This document shows positions 34,751 to 45,339 of a stretch of 64,000 nt of DNA, piece after piece. Location: positions 434,001 through 498,000 of the forward strand of contig BGKB01000006.1 of the NCBI GenBank assembly GCA_003116975.1, given 5' to 3'. The stretch's first letter is position 1. Each line of letters starts with the position of its first letter. The notes beneath the pieces are model-generated. The model made no database searches. It was not told the DNA's origin and saw only the letters and a program-made list of their open reading frames with translations. Both the position numbers and the translations under genes were made by a program. The DNA comes from Aurantiochytrium sp. KH105 (Eukaryota > Sar > Bigyra > Thraustochytrida > Thraustochytriidae).

Positions 34751-36497
34751 GACTCGTGGAGGCCAACGAGCCCGAACTTGGTTTTAATTAAAAGTGTATC
34801 GCCTGGTCTCTTACCACGGCAATTGCGTCCGAAAGGAAAGCAAGCAGGGCGAGAAATGGATTGACCTTCAACGGCTCTGCCTTTCATGTGCATCGTCTTC
34901 TATTTCTCCTACGCTTGCCGGTTTCGCATTCCTGCTTTTACCTAAACTTCGTTTCTGATGGAGGCTTCGTCTGACTTTGCGGGGACTCGCACGAATTCGC
35001 GTCGAGCCTCGATTTAAACCTTACAGTCAAAGGAGGAGCTAGCCAGGCAGAGCAGATGCCTTTGGAGACGAGCATCTCGGAGACCAGGCGGCCGGCCAGC
35101 TCGAGCGGTTGATTCTCTCTTCTCGCTGTCAATCAACGCCGCCGCCGGTCTCTGCACTGGCGCAGGACTGAGGGGACAGACCGCACCTCTCCCTCACGGT
35201 CTCGCGCTTTGACGCGCCATTATTCTCCACTCGAATTCCGGCACTTTTACTTTTAATGTTTTTATTATTTTTTTTATTTTCATCGTCCACGTGCGCTCTG
35301 TCTGTCTGTTTTTAGTTTCACTTTCATGTCATTTTGCTCCACTGTGAGACACGCTTTTTTTTTTTACTTTGTTCTGTTCTTGTTGCTCGCTTCCGGCTCT
35401 CCGCGTCTCGCCAATTCAATTCATCAACGCAGACATCCGCGCCGCGCCGCGCCTCGCCTCGCCTCGCCGCGCCACACGGAGCCTGCCACTTCTTCGCGCG
35501 TCGCTTCGCTCGAGGACCGCCGCGCGCCGCGCAGTCCCGCGCCGCGCCGCACGTATCGCCGCCGCTTGCCAGTTCGCCAGCTCGCCACTTGTCCAGGCCG
35601 CGCTCGAGAGCGGGGAAAAGCAAGCCGCGTGCACCCCGTGCGAAGAACCAAGGCGAGTCAACACTCGCTCTTTGATCTGCGTCGTCGTCTCCGGGGAACT
35701 TCTTCTGCATCAAGACTACCGCGCAAGTTTGAGCATCGCGCGCGCGGAGCGGCGAAGCAGACGCGGAAGGGAGGGGGCGAGTCCTCACGCGAGTGGAGCG
35801 GAGTCGTCTCTTCTTCAAGTAGGTCACTCACTCGATAGATTTTCTTGTGTTATTTTATACGTACAAGAGGGACTCAACCGCAACCGCCGGCGCGCGCTCG
35901 CACGTCAATCATCCAAGCTCAGTCCGCGCGGCATCCGACTCGAGACCGACCTACTTACGAGCTGATCGCCAGCCGCAGCCCGCTCCCGCAAACTCGCTCC
36001 CGCAAACTCGCTCCGGGCGGCATCGGTATACTGCGCTAGCACAGCAGCGCGAGGGGGGCGCAGCCGGTGCCGTCTGTCTTTCCATCTCTTCCCGGCCGGC
36101 CGCCTCGACTCGACTCCATTCCTTCGAGCCGACCCAGACGGCACCTTTCTCCTCCTCCCTTCGGCGCCCGCGTGCTTGCTTTGCGCGCCCAGATCCTCCT
36201 CGCGTCGCTTCGCTTCGCAGCGCAGCGCGTCGCAGCGCAGCGCATTGCATCGCAGCGAGGTCGGCATCGCCGTCGCCATCGCGCGTGGCGGAGAAGGGAG
36301 CGAGCGGCACAACTGGGCTCGAGCGCTAGCCAGCCGGCCAGCCAGCTGGAGCAAACCGAGGAGGGAAGAAGCCAAGCTGCCGACAAGTCCAGCCAGGCGT
36401 GGGGTTATCTACAGCTAGCTGGCTAGCTATCTATCCATCCATCCGGCCGTCTGATTCGCTCCCCGCCGCGACGTCCATCCCGGTCCCGCGCGTAGGC

Positions 36498-36540
<43 letters not shown>
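36498..36540. repeat. CAGG tetranucleotide microsatellite (about 10 copies)
   Basis: A perfect CAGG run in the GC-rich region upstream of the two-TM gene. Similar CAGG runs occur near 36700 and at 45801-45828. Confidence 0.95.
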
Positions 36541-37058
36541 ACCCGGTACGCGCAGTCGCCGTCGAGCCCGTCGGCATCGTCGCCTGCGCCGCGAGGGATT
36601 GATTCGTTCGCTTGCATAGCGCAGAAGCGAGCGGCGCTGTCCGCCCGCCGAGGCGCCCTCGCTCCCTCCCTCCGTCTCCCGCGGAGACCGGCAGGCGCGC
36701 AGGCAGGCAGGCAGGCAGAGGCAGGCGCGCGGAGACGCAGCTAGACCCGCTTCGGCCGAGCGAGCGGGCGAGCGCGAGGGGCGGGAGCCGGAGCCACGCA
36801 CCGCGAGCGCAAACAAGCTATCCATTCCACCGCGGCCCAGCCGTGCTCGAGCACACTCGCGGCCGCCGACTCGCAGCCCAGCCAGCGCAGCGCAGCGCAG
36901 CAGTCCCTGCCCGTCGCGAGGTCCTTCGCGCGGCCGCTCTTCGGAGCTAGCGAGCTCGCTAGCCCAGCGAGGAGGCGTCCATCGAGGAGGCGCGGCGTCG
37001 AGGCGCCGCGGCTGAAAGCAAAGCAAAGCAAAGCAAACAACAAAAAGACAGGCGAGAA

Positions 37059-37100
37059 GAAAAAAAAAAAAGAAAGAAAGAAAGAAAGAAAGGAAAAAAC
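37059..37100. repeat. Poly(A) and GAAA purine tract
   Basis: A run of about 12 A is followed by about six GAAA units and more A/G, making an unbroken polypurine tract in otherwise GC-rich DNA. Confidence 0.9.
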
Positions 37101-37455
37101 CGGAAGCAAGGAGGAGGAAGAAGTAGAAGGAAGGAAGGAAGCGCAACCGCAGACTGGAGACACAGAGCGGGCGAGGCGACTAGTCCTCGCTAGCCAGCAG
37201 CTACCGTAGCGAGCGAGCCCAGGGCAGAGGCCAGGCAGCCGGCCGCCAGCACGGGCCACGAACGCAGCTCTCTCTCTCTCTCTCTCTCCCCGTGACCAAG
37301 CAGGCAGGCAGAGAGGCATCGATCGATCGATCGCCGTGACGAGACGAGACGAGACCAGCGAGGCGTGACGCCCGTGACGCCCAGCCCAGCCCGGCCGCCC
37401 CAGCGAGCCCAGCCCGCCCCGCCCGGCCGGCCGCCAGCCAGCCAACCAGCCGGCC

Positions 37456-37484
37456 TCGCCTCGCCTCGCCTCGCCTCGCCTCGC
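37456..37484. repeat. CTCGC pentanucleotide microsatellite, upstream of the two-TM gene
   Basis: Five to six perfect copies of CTCGC about 300 bases before the two-TM start codon, the same unit as at 22486-22525. Confidence 0.95.
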
Positions 37485-37778
37485 GCGGAGCGGCGCAGCG
37501 CAGCGCAGCGCAGAGCAGACGGCGAGCGACGCACGAGGGCGGAGCAGAGAGGCACGGCCCGTGACGCACGCGGCCGAGGAGCGCAGTGCAGAGAGGGAGG
37601 GAGCAGAGGCTCACCGCGCACGCACGCAGGCAGGCAGGCAGCAGGGGAGGAGGAAAGGAGGAAAGGAGCGGCGGAGAGCGCCGCGGAGGAGCGCCATATT
37701 GAAATCGCCGCGCACGCGCACGCACCGCGGGAGAGCGCGGAGGCAGCGGCAGCGAGCGGCGGCGGGCCTCGAAGTCAC

Positions 37779-38222
37779 ATGGCGCCTGCGCGCGGCGAGG
37801 GTCCGGAGGACATCGTGGTGAGCGTGAGGATAGAGCAGCAGCACATCAGCCGTGACGACGACGGCGAGATGGCGCGCAAGACGTGGACCTCGCCGTACGA
37901 GGACGTGGTCGTGCCCAAAGACAACTGCTCCGTGGTCGGCGCAGTCAACCTGAACGGTCTCGTCCTCTTCGCCTTCATCCTCGTCTCCTTGAGCTGGGCG
38001 CTCGACGAAATCTGGGATGCCTTCCACGCGCAAGACGCACACGAAAACTTCCTCGGCGGCATCCTCGCGGCCAGCGGCGGCCACGCCTCGCTCGCCTTCC
38101 TTGCGAGGTGCGCCCTCGCGGTCTGCGTCTTCTTTGTTGTCGCCATCTGGAGCACCAGCGCATACATCAAGTTCAAGTACCTGACGCCCCACGGCAAGGA
38201 CAGACCATGTCCAAACTGGTAA
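37779..38222 (+). CDS. Small two-transmembrane protein of unknown function
   Basis: The ATG at 37779 gives 147 residues; the frame is open upstream to 37365, but that part is Arg/Ala/Pro-rich and reads like leader. The N-terminal ~50 residues are hydrophilic and acidic. Two hydrophobic helices lie at about 57-76 and 105-129, separated by a short loop with acidic and His residues, and the protein ends in a short basic tail. I recognise no family. The composition and sharp hydrophobic pattern support a real membrane protein. A GTAAAG just at the stop codon could in principle be a splice donor, so the C-terminus may differ from that given. Confidence 0.65.
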   Translation: MAPARGEGPEDIVVSVRIEQQHISRDDDGEMARKTWTSPYEDVVVPKDNCSVVGAVNLNGLVLFAFILVSLSWALDEIWDAFHAQDAHENFLGGILAASGGHASLAFLARCALAVCVFFVVAIWSTSAYIKFKYLTPHGKDRPCPNW

Positions 38223-39029
38223 AGCGCGCTCTCTCGCTCCATTTCTTTCTTTCTGTTATCCATCTCTCGCTCGCTATCGTCTCGGCCAATGCGTTGCCCC
38301 TTGTTCGCCCCTCGCGCTCCTTTCAGGGCGGGACGGGACGGGACGGGACGGGACGGGGCGGGGCAAAGAAAAAAACATTTGCCCCTAGGGCGGCCACGCG
38401 ATCAATGAGGCCAACTCGGGAACGAGAGATGGATGATTCATTGAATCAATGAAGGAGAACGCATGACGAAAACAAACAAACACGCCCGCAACACGCCACA
38501 AAGAACCATGCGCAGAGAACAAACTCGAAAAGACAGAGACAGGTTCTGCACGAAATAATCTAGAGTAGAGTAACCTTGGCCCACAAGAGACGAGGTCGCT
38601 TGTCGCGACCCCGTCCAGGCATATCCTGCGCACACGCGCTCGTGCTCCTGCAAGCATGGCTCCCCGATCAGTTGGTGATCATCCTTTTTGTCTTACAAGG
38701 AAAAACCATTCAATTCAAAGCTTTTGTCTTTTTTTTTTCTTCTTCTTCGTTTTTCACATGAGTCAGGCCTTTGCGGCGGTCTCGAGTGTTCTCTGGACTT
38801 CAAAATAATTCACAATCACAACCGCAGAAAGAGAGAGAAATGCTTCCCTTTCGTGACAGCAACAAATTCTAACTCCCCTCACTCTAACTTTCCTGTTCCC
38901 CACACGATTACGTTTCCGCGATTTTGTTCTGCGCGAGCAACACGAACTGGATACCTTGATCGACTGATACATGCTTCTTTCGTATTCCTGTCTCCCAAAC
39001 GCTTTCACTAATTTTATTTCATCACAAAC
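38223..39029. other. Intergenic region between convergent genes
   Basis: This contains a GGGAC pentamer repeat (about 38330-38356) and otherwise AT-richer DNA that should hold the 3' UTRs of the two-TM gene (plus) and the WD40 gene (minus). No gene was seen. Confidence 0.55.
38330..38356. repeat. GGGAC pentanucleotide microsatellite
   Basis: Five or so copies of GGGAC grading into GGGGC just downstream of the two-TM gene. Confidence 0.9.
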
Positions 39030-42000
39030 TCAACATGGCTTGGGCCGAGTCGAATGCTCCATACTCGCATCCAACATCGCCTGAAGATGCAAAAGCCGAG
39101 GACTCTGACGCACCGTCGAAGGAGAACGTCCCTTGGGTGCCTCCGGGAAGCGGCGCCGCGCCTCTATGCTTCTCGAAGACGACCACGACGAGGTCGAAGA
39201 CGTCGAAGACTCGAGGGAATGCAGCGACGCAGCCCCGCGAAGACCGCCTTTTCCCGGACTCGGCGCGCGCAAACCGTGCACCTTGAGTCCAAGCTTGCGT
39301 CTCGAACGACGCTTCTTGGAGCGACGCTTCCGCGAACGCAAAGTCTTCTCAGCATGTTCTTCTCCACATCGTAAAAGTCCCGTCGTTGGGTCAATCATTT
39401 CAATCAAGGCTACCCCTTGACTACAGTTGCCATTCGCTTGGGCATCCAATGAAACACCAATTGTTGTGCCGCAAACTTGTTGGTCACCAAGTGCCGCGCG
39501 GACGGCCGCAAGTTTGGCCTCCGTCTCTTGCAGGACCGCGGGGGCAAAAAGCTCGGGCGCACACGCGTCCTCGCCCGCATTGGGGACCACAGTCGCCGCG
39601 AGGTCCCTTGCAGCTGCAAGACGCTCCATCGCGTGAGCACGCGTCGAAACAAAGCCCCGCTTGCGCGCAGCTGCTGCCAAAAATTCGCGACCGAGCTCAG
39701 ATCCTGCTCGCGAGAGAGCCATCGCAAGCTCATTTTCCATGGCAGCCAAGCCCAGTGAAGCAGGATCCAGTGGTGGCCCATCTCGTGCTTCAAAGTTCTC
39801 CTGGATCGATGCTAATCGTCGAGCAAAACGAATTGAGTTCCTCCTTGGTGTACTTTTCACTGCCGTCTCCGCATACAAGTCTGCAACGCGCGCAAGGTCA
39901 GCCTCTTCACGTGTCATCTCAAAGAGCTCCGAGGCAACACTTGCCGAACAATCTTGCAATAGATCGTACAACACTTGACGTTGCCCAATTGAAACGCTGT
40001 CAAGTCCTACATTGTCGTCCTCCTGATTGCCTTTTGCATCTTGTCCCATTAAAGAATGGTCTTTCGCGTCTTGCATGAGCTCGCGCAATTCCAGCCGAAG
40101 CGCGTTGTACCAGGAAGGGAGTGCGTCTTGTGCGGCAATGCGTACGACTTCGTTCTTTTCACCAATCAGTAGATCCCCCAGGCCACGGTCGAGCACCGTC
40201 AAGGCGAAGACCGGGTCGCCGTGCAGGTCCAACATACGGACCAACTTCTTGTGCTCGTCCCAAACTTTGAGTTTGCCATCCTCTCCCACAGTAACAAGCA
40301 GACGCAGAGGATCAATGAATAGAGCCGTCGTGACACGCCCCTCGTGGGCATGGTCCTGCGAGACGAAAGGGAGCAGAGCCGCCTTGGTCAAATCCACAAA
40401 GACGGACTCCCCCGAGTCAAGACCAAGGAACGCTAGCGGCTGCTCCACGCTTGCCGCCACGCACGAGACAGGCGCCCATGCCAGCAAACTCACCACGTCA
40501 AGGAGCTCCTCGCGAAGATTGCCGCCACAGTCACCAAGGCCTTCTTCATTCTTCCGGACAATACTCCAAATGCAAACTGCACCCTCGTCAGCATCAGCAC
40601 CCACGGAAATGAGCAAGTCAGTCGAAGTTGACCCGCCATATCCAACACCCTTGCCACCATCCATATGGCGCGGTATCCAGAGAAGATGGCGGACGGGAGC
40701 CTCGTGGGCGTGCTCAATGCGATGCACCAATTCGCCTCCAGCACGAAGGTCCCAAAAGAAAATGGACCCGCGCGTTGAGCCCCCAATCAAATATAGAGGA
40801 CTCAGCGCGATGACGCGAATTTCATCCTTGTGCGGCTTGATGTGCTGCCAAAGCGCAACAAGCCGCGCGGGGTCTTGCGATGCGTCGTACACGAGTATCT
40901 TGCTCGACGTCAACAACACAAACAGCTGCTGCTGTGCTGCGTCCAAAACGACCTGCTCCACAGCATCCTGCTTGCTGTTCGGGACAACGCGACAGCATGA
41001 CTCCCCCGTTCCTTCATCGACGAGGCGAATGCTGCCGTCTGCAGTGTGCACGAGGACCTGACCGAGCTCAGTCACGGAGCGCAGCGATTGCACGGGGGCC
41101 CGCTCCGGCGCAAAGGGCACAGTCATGTGCTGCAACTTCCACAGTTCCATCTTGCAGCCAATCGTCACGACGAGATGTTGATTGGCCAGCACCTCGAGAC
41201 TCGAAACGCCCTCGCCATGACCTACATTGAGTCTATATCGTTCCTGCAGTCGCTCCAGACCGATCACGGAAATCGTGCCGTCCATGGAACTCGTCACTAA
41301 AAGACCCGTCTCATGTGGGGTGGGATGGCGACATAGGGCCGTAATGGCCTTGGAGTGACCACGAAAGGTATGCACAAGGGCATCATCCCGAGCGTCAGAC
41401 CACACGCAAATCTCACCGCCCGCGCTTCCCGTCACGAGATAGTGACTCGACTCATAGGAGATACAGCACGTGACGGGCTGCTTGTGCAAATCGCGCAATA
41501 CGCGCTTCTTGGCTCCCGTCAAGAGATCATAAACGCTCACGCTCTCATCGTGCAAGACGTAAATTCGTCGCAAGGCCTCGTCGATCTCCATCTTGCGCGC
41601 CCACGCAGAGTCCTCGAGAACGGCCCGAGCGTGGAGATCGTGAACAGTCACCGACTTCCACAACTTGCTCTGCGCGTCCCAGACCTCTGTCTTGCGCTCT
41701 TTCCATTGCCAAATGGTCACGCCGTCGACTCCAGCGCTCACGAGCTCCTGGGTGGAGGCGAGGAACCTGAGCTCATACACTGCGCGTTGATTGAGCGCAA
41801 TGGACGCAATGTACTCGAGCGTGTGAAGCTCGTACAGCTTGAAGGCGAGATCGGCAGCGGCAGCGACCACGACGCCCTTTTCCGGAACGAGAAGCACTGC
41901 GCTTAGGAACTCTGACTTTCCGCCGGGAAAGACGAGTCGTCTGCTTTCCTGCGCTCCGCGCCAGAGTCGAAGCGAACGAGGATCCAATGCTGCGATCATC

Positions 42001-42269
42001 GTGTCCTCCACGCTTGCATCGATATGTATGTTCCTATCATGTGAACTTGTGCCGTGCGATCGCAGATTATGATGCTGCTGCGATCCTGCTGCACGCCCTG
42101 GCGCGAGCGACTTTGCGTGCAATGCAGCCGCCGAAATAAGGCTCCCGGAGGCGCTTTTAATTTTGTGCATGTGCTCCATGCTTGCAGCATACTGAAACCC
42201 ATAGTTTTTCTCCACATTGACGGTCTTGCTGCGCGCCGCAACGAGTTCGACGGGCGCGCTGATGCTCAT
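39030..42269 (-). CDS. WD40-repeat scaffold protein, 1079 residues
   Basis: The first in-frame ATG is at 42269 (the open frame reaches a few codons further but without ATG). Residues ~80-700 are a run of beta-propeller-type units with typical words such as VTGSAGGEICVW, VTSSMDGTISV, GGSTRGSIFFWDL and VTVGEDGKLKVWD, enough for about two seven-bladed propellers. The region after ~700 is helical and charged, with a basic stretch (KRRSKKRRSRRKLG) and a Ser-rich low-complexity tail. WD40 proteins are interaction platforms. The double-propeller plus helical tail resembles several flagellum-associated WDR proteins, but I cannot assign an orthologue. It is divergent from the GT31-like gene, 553 bases from its start. 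Confidence 0.85.
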   Translation of the reverse strand: MSISAPVELVAARSKTVNVEKNYGFQYAASMEHMHKIKSASGSLISAAALHAKSLAPGRAAGSQQHHNLRSHGTSSHDRNIHIDASVEDTMIAALDPRSLRLWRGAQESRRLVFPGGKSEFLSAVLLVPEKGVVVAAAADLAFKLYELHTLEYIASIALNQRAVYELRFLASTQELVSAGVDGVTIWQWKERKTEVWDAQSKLWKSVTVHDLHARAVLEDSAWARKMEIDEALRRIYVLHDESVSVYDLLTGAKKRVLRDLHKQPVTCCISYESSHYLVTGSAGGEICVWSDARDDALVHTFRGHSKAITALCRHPTPHETGLLVTSSMDGTISVIGLERLQERYRLNVGHGEGVSSLEVLANQHLVVTIGCKMELWKLQHMTVPFAPERAPVQSLRSVTELGQVLVHTADGSIRLVDEGTGESCCRVVPNSKQDAVEQVVLDAAQQQLFVLLTSSKILVYDASQDPARLVALWQHIKPHKDEIRVIALSPLYLIGGSTRGSIFFWDLRAGGELVHRIEHAHEAPVRHLLWIPRHMDGGKGVGYGGSTSTDLLISVGADADEGAVCIWSIVRKNEEGLGDCGGNLREELLDVVSLLAWAPVSCVAASVEQPLAFLGLDSGESVFVDLTKAALLPFVSQDHAHEGRVTTALFIDPLRLLVTVGEDGKLKVWDEHKKLVRMLDLHGDPVFALTVLDRGLGDLLIGEKNEVVRIAAQDALPSWYNALRLELRELMQDAKDHSLMGQDAKGNQEDDNVGLDSVSIGQRQVLYDLLQDCSASVASELFEMTREEADLARVADLYAETAVKSTPRRNSIRFARRLASIQENFEARDGPPLDPASLGLAAMENELAMALSRAGSELGREFLAAAARKRGFVSTRAHAMERLAAARDLAATVVPNAGEDACAPELFAPAVLQETEAKLAAVRAALGDQQVCGTTIGVSLDAQANGNCSQGVALIEMIDPTTGLLRCGEEHAEKTLRSRKRRSKKRRSRRKLGLKVHGLRAPSPGKGGLRGAASLHSLESSTSSTSSWSSSRSIEARRRFPEAPKGRSPSTVRQSPRLLHLQAMLDASMEHSTRPKPC

Positions 42270-42822
42270 GCTTTGGCAGAACAAAATTCGTGCACAAGTC
42301 TCGCGTGTCGTGCACCGATTTGCGCCAGGGCTGCGATTTCATGAGGGACCAAGCCGCTGCGATACGGGTTTTGCTTTGATTCGCATACAAAGCAGCGCTC
42401 TTCTAACTACTTACTTGTGCAGTTAGTACGACAAATAAAAAAGCTATAGGTTACTCACAATCGCAACTTGCAGTTGGTTCAAGTTGTTGCCCAGTGAGTG
42501 ATAGATAGGCAGGCCTACCCAAAGAAAAAAAACACGTTGTGAACGGATCATCGGAAAATGGGTTGTGCAGATTCTCAGCAACGGGCCCTCGCAAAACAGC
42601 AAAACTTGCCGAGAGAAAGCAGCGCCGCTGCTTTTCGATAGCCGAGCGACCGGCCGGCTGGCCGGCCAATCAGCCGGCACGTTAGCCGAGCCAAGTATCA
42701 GCGCTGCTGGCCGCTCCGCCGTTCCTTGTTCCTGCATAAAAAGAAACAAACAAGGAAGAGAGGCAGATAAACCAACGGGCTCATCACCGAGGACGAGAGA
42801 AAAAATAGACCCTACGGCCACG
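42270..42822. promoter_or_regulatory. Divergent promoter region between the WD40 and GT31-like genes
   Basis: These 553 bases separate two start codons that point apart, so both promoters must lie here. A short palindromic ggccggctggccggcc word is near 42650. The GT31 frame is open upstream to 42565 without a convincing alternative start. No TATA box is obvious. Confidence 0.5.
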
Positions 42823-44100
42823 ATGCGACTTCCTCCTCGCGCGCCCGTCAAGGGTTCTCAGCTCATCGCGTGCGCACTCGGAAGTGCCTTGCTGATCGTT
42901 CTTGTGGTGCTATGGAAGACCAACGAAACGTTTTTGTCGCGCGAAAGACAACAAGAGTACTTGCGAAATCGCGAGGTCGCTCCGTTTGCCGTCCCGGGGC
43001 ACAATCCTCAAGATCAATCCACGGCGCTATCCACGGAGAAAAACACTGGCATCATTGTGCGTGATGCTGACTCGTATGCTCAAGCCGCAGGACGAAGAGA
43101 CCGCGTGTATTGTATGGTTCCAACCATGTACAAGCGGAGCCGCTTGCTCATGTGGGACGCCATTCTCAAGTCGTGGGGCCCACGATGTGACGTGATCAAA
43201 TTCTTCGTGGACCCAGCAGCGCCAGGCGAAGCGTCGATCCCGCCCAAATATCGAGCCACGGGAAGCAACGTTGAAGCCGAGATTGTTGTGGTGCCGATGA
43301 AGCGTCGCATGAACGGCAAGGGTCTCTGTCAAGATGGCCTTCCTTGCAGACACATTTGGGAAAAGGTGTGGCGTAGCTGGGTGCACGTGTACATGAACGA
43401 TTTGACATCAGCGGAATGGTTTGTCAAAGTCGATGATGACACGTACATGGTGCCAAGCAATCTTCGTCGCTACGTGCGAAAGCGAGAGTGGACGCATCAC
43501 GATCCGCATTATTTCGGCTTTGTTGTAAATATCGACAGGCCGCCATACCGACTCATTTCCGGCGTGTGCACAGCCATGAGTCGAGAAACGGTGGCACGCC
43601 TCGGTTCACGCCTGTTGCACTTGCGTGCAGAGTATGGTCCGCGCAGCAATTTCCCAAATTCGCACGGCGCCTGTGTTGACCGTGACGGAGCCACCGAGGA
43701 GCGTGTGACGAGCAAATGTCTCGAGGAGATGGGCATTTACGCCGAGGATACTCTCGAGGAAGGGTTTCGCGAGCATGTGGTACCACTGGGCATCCCGTTT
43801 TCGCTGACATACTATCGCAAGGCGAATTCTACGAGCTGGTATTGGGCTGGCAAGACGCGCACGAGGGGAACAATGCGGGACTGCTGCTCCGTGCACGCCT
43901 GGGGCATCCATGGGTACAAGCAACCTTCTCGAATGCTCGAGATGGAGTCGTACATGACGGAATTGTCCCGAGACGCACTCCGACACAAGCGCGACATCAA
44001 TCGCCCCGGGAGCGACGACTATGAGCATTTCGACTACATTTTGCGGCTCCGCGAGGGCATTGCGGATGACTTTCTGAGCTATCCGCCAGTGATTGTTTGA
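42823..44100 (+). CDS. Type II membrane glycosyltransferase, GT31 (C1GALT1-like beta-1,3-galactosyltransferase)
   Basis: The ATG at 42823 (context acgATGC) gives 425 residues starting just before a signal anchor (about 13-31), as expected for a Golgi enzyme; an upstream extension in frame is leader-like. The luminal domain begins with RVYCMVPTMYKRS and WDAILKSWG, continues with EWFVKVDDDTYMV (DDD at 204-206, the metal-binding motif), a YFGF word at 230-233, LISGVCTAMS and YAEDT. This order fits GT31 enzymes of the core 1 T-synthase type, which transfer galactose from UDP-Gal to GalNAc-Ser/Thr. The substrate is family knowledge; acceptor specificity in this organism is unknown. It converges on PEX11 with 223 bases between stop codons. 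Confidence 0.8.
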   Translation: MRLPPRAPVKGSQLIACALGSALLIVLVVLWKTNETFLSRERQQEYLRNREVAPFAVPGHNPQDQSTALSTEKNTGIIVRDADSYAQAAGRRDRVYCMVPTMYKRSRLLMWDAILKSWGPRCDVIKFFVDPAAPGEASIPPKYRATGSNVEAEIVVVPMKRRMNGKGLCQDGLPCRHIWEKVWRSWVHVYMNDLTSAEWFVKVDDDTYMVPSNLRRYVRKREWTHHDPHYFGFVVNIDRPPYRLISGVCTAMSRETVARLGSRLLHLRAEYGPRSNFPNSHGACVDRDGATEERVTSKCLEEMGIYAEDTLEEGFREHVVPLGIPFSLTYYRKANSTSWYWAGKTRTRGTMRDCCSVHAWGIHGYKQPSRMLEMESYMTELSRDALRHKRDINRPGSDDYEHFDYILRLREGIADDFLSYPPVIV

Positions 44101-44323
44101 AAGCGAGAAAGGTGGAGCAAGCAGGATGCGTACAATGTTGTATGCATGCATGGATTGCAGGCGCAAGATGACGATGCAACGCCTGTTCTTTTTTTCTTTC
44201 TTGATCTTTTCCCTATTCTCCCTCTCTCTCTCCGTACTTGAGTTCTTTCTGTTGCAAGCAAAGGATGGAAAATGGATGCCCAGAGATGATGTAATGTAAT
44301 TGAAATAAAAAACAAGGAACAGA

Positions 44324-45339
44324 TTAGGCCTCCTTTTTCTCGGGCGCCGGGGCAGCGCGGATCCACTTGACGAGAAAGGGCGCAATGCCGCCCCAGATGC
44401 CCACGAGGGTGATGACGCGGTCGTGCACAATGGGCTCGGCGCGTGAGTACTGGAGGGCGAGAATGAGGTCGCCCACGGCGGCCGACGCCGTCAGGTTGGT
44501 GAGGAAGCGCTCCTTCTCGAGCTCTGCGACCTTGGCCTTCTGCTCGCCGCTCTCCATCTTGGCGTCCTTGGTCTCGTTGATCTGCTTGAGCAGGTCGGCC
44601 GAGGCCTTGAAGGTGCGGTACACGCTGGCAACGCAATATACGGCGAATGCCCGAAGCGACCACATGCTCCACAATGGGGAGTTGATGGGGATCATGTTGG
44701 GCTCCAGAATGCTGAGGAGCCAGACGTGCTCCACGGGGTAGTAGAACACCATGGACCACTCCATGATCTTGCTCGCCAGGTCCTTGGGCGAGGACTGCAG
44801 GAGACCCTGGATGACAAGGGGCAGTCCGAACATGCGGTTGAAGAAGCGCGTCACGGTGATCTTCATGTAGTAGTCCGAGAGGAACTGCGCCAGAGGCGTG
44901 GGCTTGCCACCGTTCATCACGGTCAGGACATCTGCGACGCCCAGACCTGTGTAGCTCACGATGCGGAACAGGTTGTCCAGAGCAAAGCTGTTGCGTTGCG
45001 TAGCGTTGCGCGTTGTGTGCGTCAGCCCTTTTCGTCTCTTCTTCTTCTTCTCCTTCTTCTTCGGCCACCTCGCGCGTCCTATTCCCGCTCTACGCAGCTC
45101 GACTCAGCTCTGCTCCGCCATGGCCCCATAGCGAGCATTTACTCCCCCGGCTCGCACGCTCGCACGAGGCGCTCGTTCGCTCCCCTCTCGCGGCCTCCTC
45201 ATGACGGCCTCCGTTCCTGCCTGCACCCTGCCGTGCAAGCAATTTCCGCCCTTTCCCGCCTCGTCATCGCCACTTACATGTTCATGCTCAGCATGTTGAA
45301 GCGCCCGAGCTTCTCCATCGTCGCCGGTGACACCTGCAT
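44324..45339 (-). CDS. PEX11: PEX11-family peroxisome proliferation protein (two exons)
   Basis: Exon 1 (45339-45278) encodes 20 codons plus two bases; exon 2 (44987-44324) finishes the protein, 241 residues in all. Joining restores a PEX11-type start, LSMNIFALDNLFRIVSYTG, that exon 2 alone lacks: exon 2 is open upstream but has no ATG there. The rest shows an amphipathic N-terminal region, a charged middle (about residues 140-180) and a C-terminal ILALQYSRAE segment followed by a membrane helix (VITLVGIWGGIAPFLVKW). The length fits the family (about 230-260). PEX11 proteins bend and elongate peroxisomal membranes before fission. A second ATG (45318) could also serve as start. A larger frame on the same strand (44079-45068) is a shadow. 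Confidence 0.82.
44988..45277 (-). other. Spliceosomal intron of PEX11 (290 bases, GT-AG)
   Basis: On the minus strand the intron begins GTAAGT at 45277-45272, directly after exon 1, and ends CAG at 44990-44988. A branch-point-like CTGAC lies at 45025-45021, about 34 bases before exon 2. Splicing joins AT to C, making an Ile codon and keeping the frame. This is the only intron I could place with confidence. Confidence 0.8.

Larger units (their letters stand above)
30740..37778. other. Seven-kilobase stretch without a convincing gene, rich in microsatellites
   Basis: No reading frame here shows a recognisable domain. It contains GAGCC/CAGCC pentamer-like DNA near 31225-31265, a C-rich run near 32610-32630, a long GCAA tetranucleotide tract (34669-34750), CTCGC-type pentamers near 35450, CAGG tetramers (36498-36540 and near 36700), a purine tract (37059-37100), a CT tract (37268-37288) and CTCGC pentamers (37456-37484). 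The part after about 35400 becomes very GC-rich and is probably promoter and leader of the two-TM gene. One 139-residue minus-strand frame (32642-33061) is listed separately as doubtful. Non-coding RNA or a gene split by many introns cannot be excluded. Confidence 0.5.

Noticed and set aside
34660..34893. Frame encoding Leu-Ala-Cys-Leu repeats
   Set aside because: It is simply the GCAA microsatellite translated on the minus strand.
39386..41061. Long plus-strand frames within the WD40 gene
   Set aside because: Antisense shadows of the WD40 coding frame, Ser/Arg-rich and without motifs.
44079..45068. Minus-strand frame of 329 residues over PEX11
   Set aside because: It is a frame-shifted shadow of PEX11 exon 2 and the intron; the PEX11 frame has clear family features.
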